DNA of 7,555 nucleotides. It comes from Trebonia sp. (GTDB taxonomy: Bacteria; Actinomycetota; Actinomycetes; Streptosporangiales; Streptosporangiaceae). Below, one piece after another: positions 5,940 through 7,555 of the stretch. How positions within the stretch are numbered: the stretch's first letter is position 1; each line of letters starts with the position of its first letter. The notes beneath the pieces were generated by a model that did not search any database, was not told the origin of the DNA, and worked only from the letters and a program-made list of their open reading frames with translations. The position numbers were made by a program, and so were the translations under genes. Location of the stretch: NCBI GenBank assembly GCA_030043595.1, contig JASHXJ010000577.1:1-7555 (forward strand), written 5' to 3'.

Positions 5940-6905
5940 GTGACGCAAGTGCCATCTAGGGACGAATGTCCTCAGCAAAAAGGCTTCCGCCCTGATCGGC
6001 TGCGGCCCGGTGCGGAGGAAACGCGGCGCACGCTTGCCTGCGGCCAGTACCGGCTGAACTACGAGGTCTACGGTTCAGGAGACAAGGTGCTCGTGTGGCT
6101 GCACGGCATTCTGCTCGACGCCAGCCTCAGCCGCGCCCTGGCCAGGACACTGGCCGCCAGGGGCCACCGCGTCGTGCTGCTCGACCTGCTCGGTCACGGC
6201 CGGAGCGAGAAACCCCGGGACCCCGGTGCCCACCGCATGGACCTGTACGCGGAGCAGGTGCTGTGCCTGATTGACGAGCTCGGCGTGGATCAGGCAGTAC
6301 TCGGCGGCGTCTCACTCGGGACCAATGTGAGTCTGCTCGCCGCCGTGCGGGCGCCGGAGGTAGTTCGCGGGCTGATCCTTGAAATGCCGGTGCTCGAGTC
6401 CGCCGTCCCCGCGGCGGCGCTCACGTTCGTGCCGCTCATGCTGCAGATGCGCTACGCCCGGATGCCGCTGCGGCTGGTCTCCTTGATCGTCTCCCGGCTG
6501 CCTTCGTCGGGTATCGGCCCGCTCGACTCGCTGCTCGGTGCCGCCGGATCGGATCCCGACGAAATCGCCGCCGTCCTGCACGGCGTCCTGCTGGGGCCGC
6601 TCGCTCCGACCGTCGAGCAGCGCCGGGCCATCACCGCTCCGGCGCTTGTCCTCGGGCACGGCATCGACCTCATCCACTCATTCGCCGACGCGAGGAGGCT
6701 CGCGCGCCAGCTTCCGAATGCCAGGCTCATCCGCACCCGCACCTTCGCCGAGCTGTGGGTACGCCCCGCCCGGCTTACCGCCGAAATCGCCCGGTTCCTC
6801 GATCGCGTGTGGGCGGACGCCGCACCGCAGGACCCGGTGCAGGCTCGCCAGGTGGCCTTACCGGGTCGTAGGGTGTCCGCAACGCCAGACTCGGGGGATG
6901 GCTGA
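5940..6905 (+). CDS. Alpha/beta-fold hydrolase lacking the usual catalytic His
   Basis: A 321-residue cytoplasmic alpha/beta-fold protein. The oxyanion motif LHGI is at 54-57, the DLLGHGRSEKP turn at 82-92, the nucleophile elbow GGVSLG at 122-127 (Ser125), and the acid Asp243 in LGHGIDLIHSF. Where the catalytic His normally stands, about seven residues before the conserved Pro near the C-terminus, the sequence is TRTFAELWVRPARL (266-279) with no His; His246, just after the acid, is the only histidine close by. The last 30 residues are a polar tail. The start is GTG at 5940, preceded by CATAAT at leaderless distance; a GTG at 5949 is an alternative. The stop overlaps the start of the SDR gene by one base (TGATG). 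It is divergent from the KAS III operon, across 72 bp. It may be a hydrolase with an altered triad, a lyase or a non-catalytic protein. Confidence 0.9.
   Translation: MTQVPSRDECPQQKGFRPDRLRPGAEETRRTLACGQYRLNYEVYGSGDKVLVWLHGILLDASLSRALARTLAARGHRVVLLDLLGHGRSEKPRDPGAHRMDLYAEQVLCLIDELGVDQAVLGGVSLGTNVSLLAAVRAPEVVRGLILEMPVLESAVPAAALTFVPLMLQMRYARMPLRLVSLIVSRLPSSGIGPLDSLLGAAGSDPDEIAAVLHGVLLGPLAPTVEQRRAITAPALVLGHGIDLIHSFADARRLARQLPNARLIRTRTFAELWVRPARLTAEIARFLDRVWADAAPQDPVQARQVALPGRRVSATPDSGDG
6893..6898 (+). promoter_or_regulatory. Ribosome binding site GGGGGA of the SDR gene
   Basis: GGGGGA lies inside the last codons of the hydrolase gene, six bases before the ATG at 6905. It supports that start over a nearby out-of-frame ATG at 6899, and translational coupling at the TGATG junction. 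Confidence 0.45.
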
Positions 6906-7555
6906 TGGCACGCCAGACACAGAAGGATCTGACGGTCGCGGTGACTGGCCCGACCGGCACCCTGGGGTTCGGCCTCATGCCCTTGCTCCAGGCCGATGAC
7001 CGGGTGGCACATGTGACAGGCGTCGCGCGGCGCCCGTTTGACCCCGCCGCGCGGGGCTGGACGAAGACGGAGTACCGGCGTGGCGACGTCCGCGACCCGC
7101 AGGTGCTGCGCGACGCGTTCCGGCACGCAGACGTCGTGGTGCACCTGGCGTTCCAGGTGATCGGTGCCGCGCCTGGTGAGACGATCAGGTCGGTCAACAT
7201 CGATGGCACGCTGAACGCCTTCGACGCCGCAACGGCGGCGGGCCTGCGCCGGTTTGTCTACGCGTCCTCGGTGGCCGCCTACGGCTTTCACCGGGACAAC
7301 CCCATCGGGATGACCGAGGACTGGCCGGTCCGCCCCGCCGCCCGGCTGTTCTACGCGCAGGAGAAGGCCACGCTCGAGCGCCTGCTGCGGGACCGGGCCG
7401 CGCGGCCCGGTGCGCCCGCCCTGTACGTGCTGCGCCCGCCCGTCGTGCTGGGTCCGCACACCATCGGCGCGAAGAGCCTGCCGCGCGGCCTGCTCGCGGC
7501 CCTGGCCCGGCGGTCCGGCCGGATTCCGGTCCCGGTGCCGGTGCTGGTTCCTGAA
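6905..7555 (+). CDS. NAD(P)-dependent epimerase/dehydratase family protein, extended SDR (3' end beyond window)
   Basis: The first 217 residues of an extended short-chain dehydrogenase/reductase, read in frame to the right edge with no stop. The Rossmann glycine motif TGPTGTLG (14-21) binds NAD(P). DVRD (61-64) and VHLAF (79-83) are the usual cofactor-side elements. YASS (119-122) supplies the catalytic Ser, and YAQEK (150-154) is the YxxxK pair Tyr150/Lys154. LRPPVVLGP (176-184) is the typical start of the substrate domain. Extended SDRs run to about 300-350 residues, so roughly a third is missing. The ATG overlaps the hydrolase stop by one base, so the two are one operon. Relatives act on sugar nucleotides, sterols or 3-keto acids (for example OleD and LstD); TGPTGTLG rather than TGxxGFLG and the general wording suggest a broad actinobacterial SDR group, so an OleD role is only a possibility. 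Confidence 0.92.
   Translation, partial: MARQTQKDLTVAVTGPTGTLGFGLMPLLQADDRVAHVTGVARRPFDPAARGWTKTEYRRGDVRDPQVLRDAFRHADVVVHLAFQVIGAAPGETIRSVNIDGTLNAFDAATAAGLRRFVYASSVAAYGFHRDNPIGMTEDWPVRPAARLFYAQEKATLERLLRDRAARPGAPALYVLRPPVVLGPHTIGAKSLPRGLLAALARRSGRIPVPVPVLVPE

Noticed and set aside
6452..7459. Minus-strand open frame of 335 codons across the hydrolase/SDR junction
   Set aside because: Shadow; both plus-strand genes beneath it have intact motifs and the correct TGATG junction.
2388..7555. Calling the locus oleABCD
   Set aside because: No OleC-like ligase is visible, both hydrolases have Ser rather than the Asp nucleophile of OleB, and the SDR fits a broad family; only an analogy is justified.

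Overview
The window is very G+C-rich. It has GTG starts, tightly packed and overlapping genes, and -10-like hexamers placed directly before start codons, which suggests leaderless mRNAs. Together these point to a high-GC actinomycete chromosome (inference; no marker gene for a genus is present). Six complete genes and two edge-truncated ones fill almost all of the sequence. I see no RNA gene, insertion sequence, CRISPR array or integrase.

Layout, left to right. (1) 1-1066, minus strand, cut by the left edge: a potassium channel with a clear TVGYGD selectivity filter and a degenerate voltage-sensor region; its start codon is a puzzle. (2) 1065-2267, plus strand: a complete 400-residue cytochrome P450 with all signature motifs, probably leaderless, divergent from the channel. 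(3) 2388-5867, minus strand: a compact four-gene operon, in transcription order a catalytically complete KAS III-type (FabH-like) condensing enzyme, a shorter KAS III-like partner that keeps the cysteine but has lost the His and Asn, an alpha/beta hydrolase with a full Ser-Asp-His triad, and a DUF3291 protein. (4) 5940-7555, plus strand, divergent from the operon across 72 bp: a second alpha/beta hydrolase whose catalytic His seems to be missing, overlapping by one base an NAD(P)-dependent extended SDR cut by the right edge.

How they may work together. An intact KAS III next to a degenerate, shorter KAS III is the layout of known heterodimeric condensing enzymes (PqsC/PqsB in alkylquinolone synthesis, LstA/LstB in lipstatin synthesis, NltA/NltB in nocardiolactone synthesis). 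With hydrolases, an SDR and possibly the P450 nearby, the simplest reading is a small pathway for a fatty-acyl-derived metabolite: Claisen-type condensation of acyl thioesters, then hydrolysis or transfer, and redox tailoring. No adenylating enzyme, beta-lactone synthetase, acyl carrier protein or regulator is visible inside the window, so the product class cannot be named. This KAS III pair and its neighbours are the most interesting part of the window.
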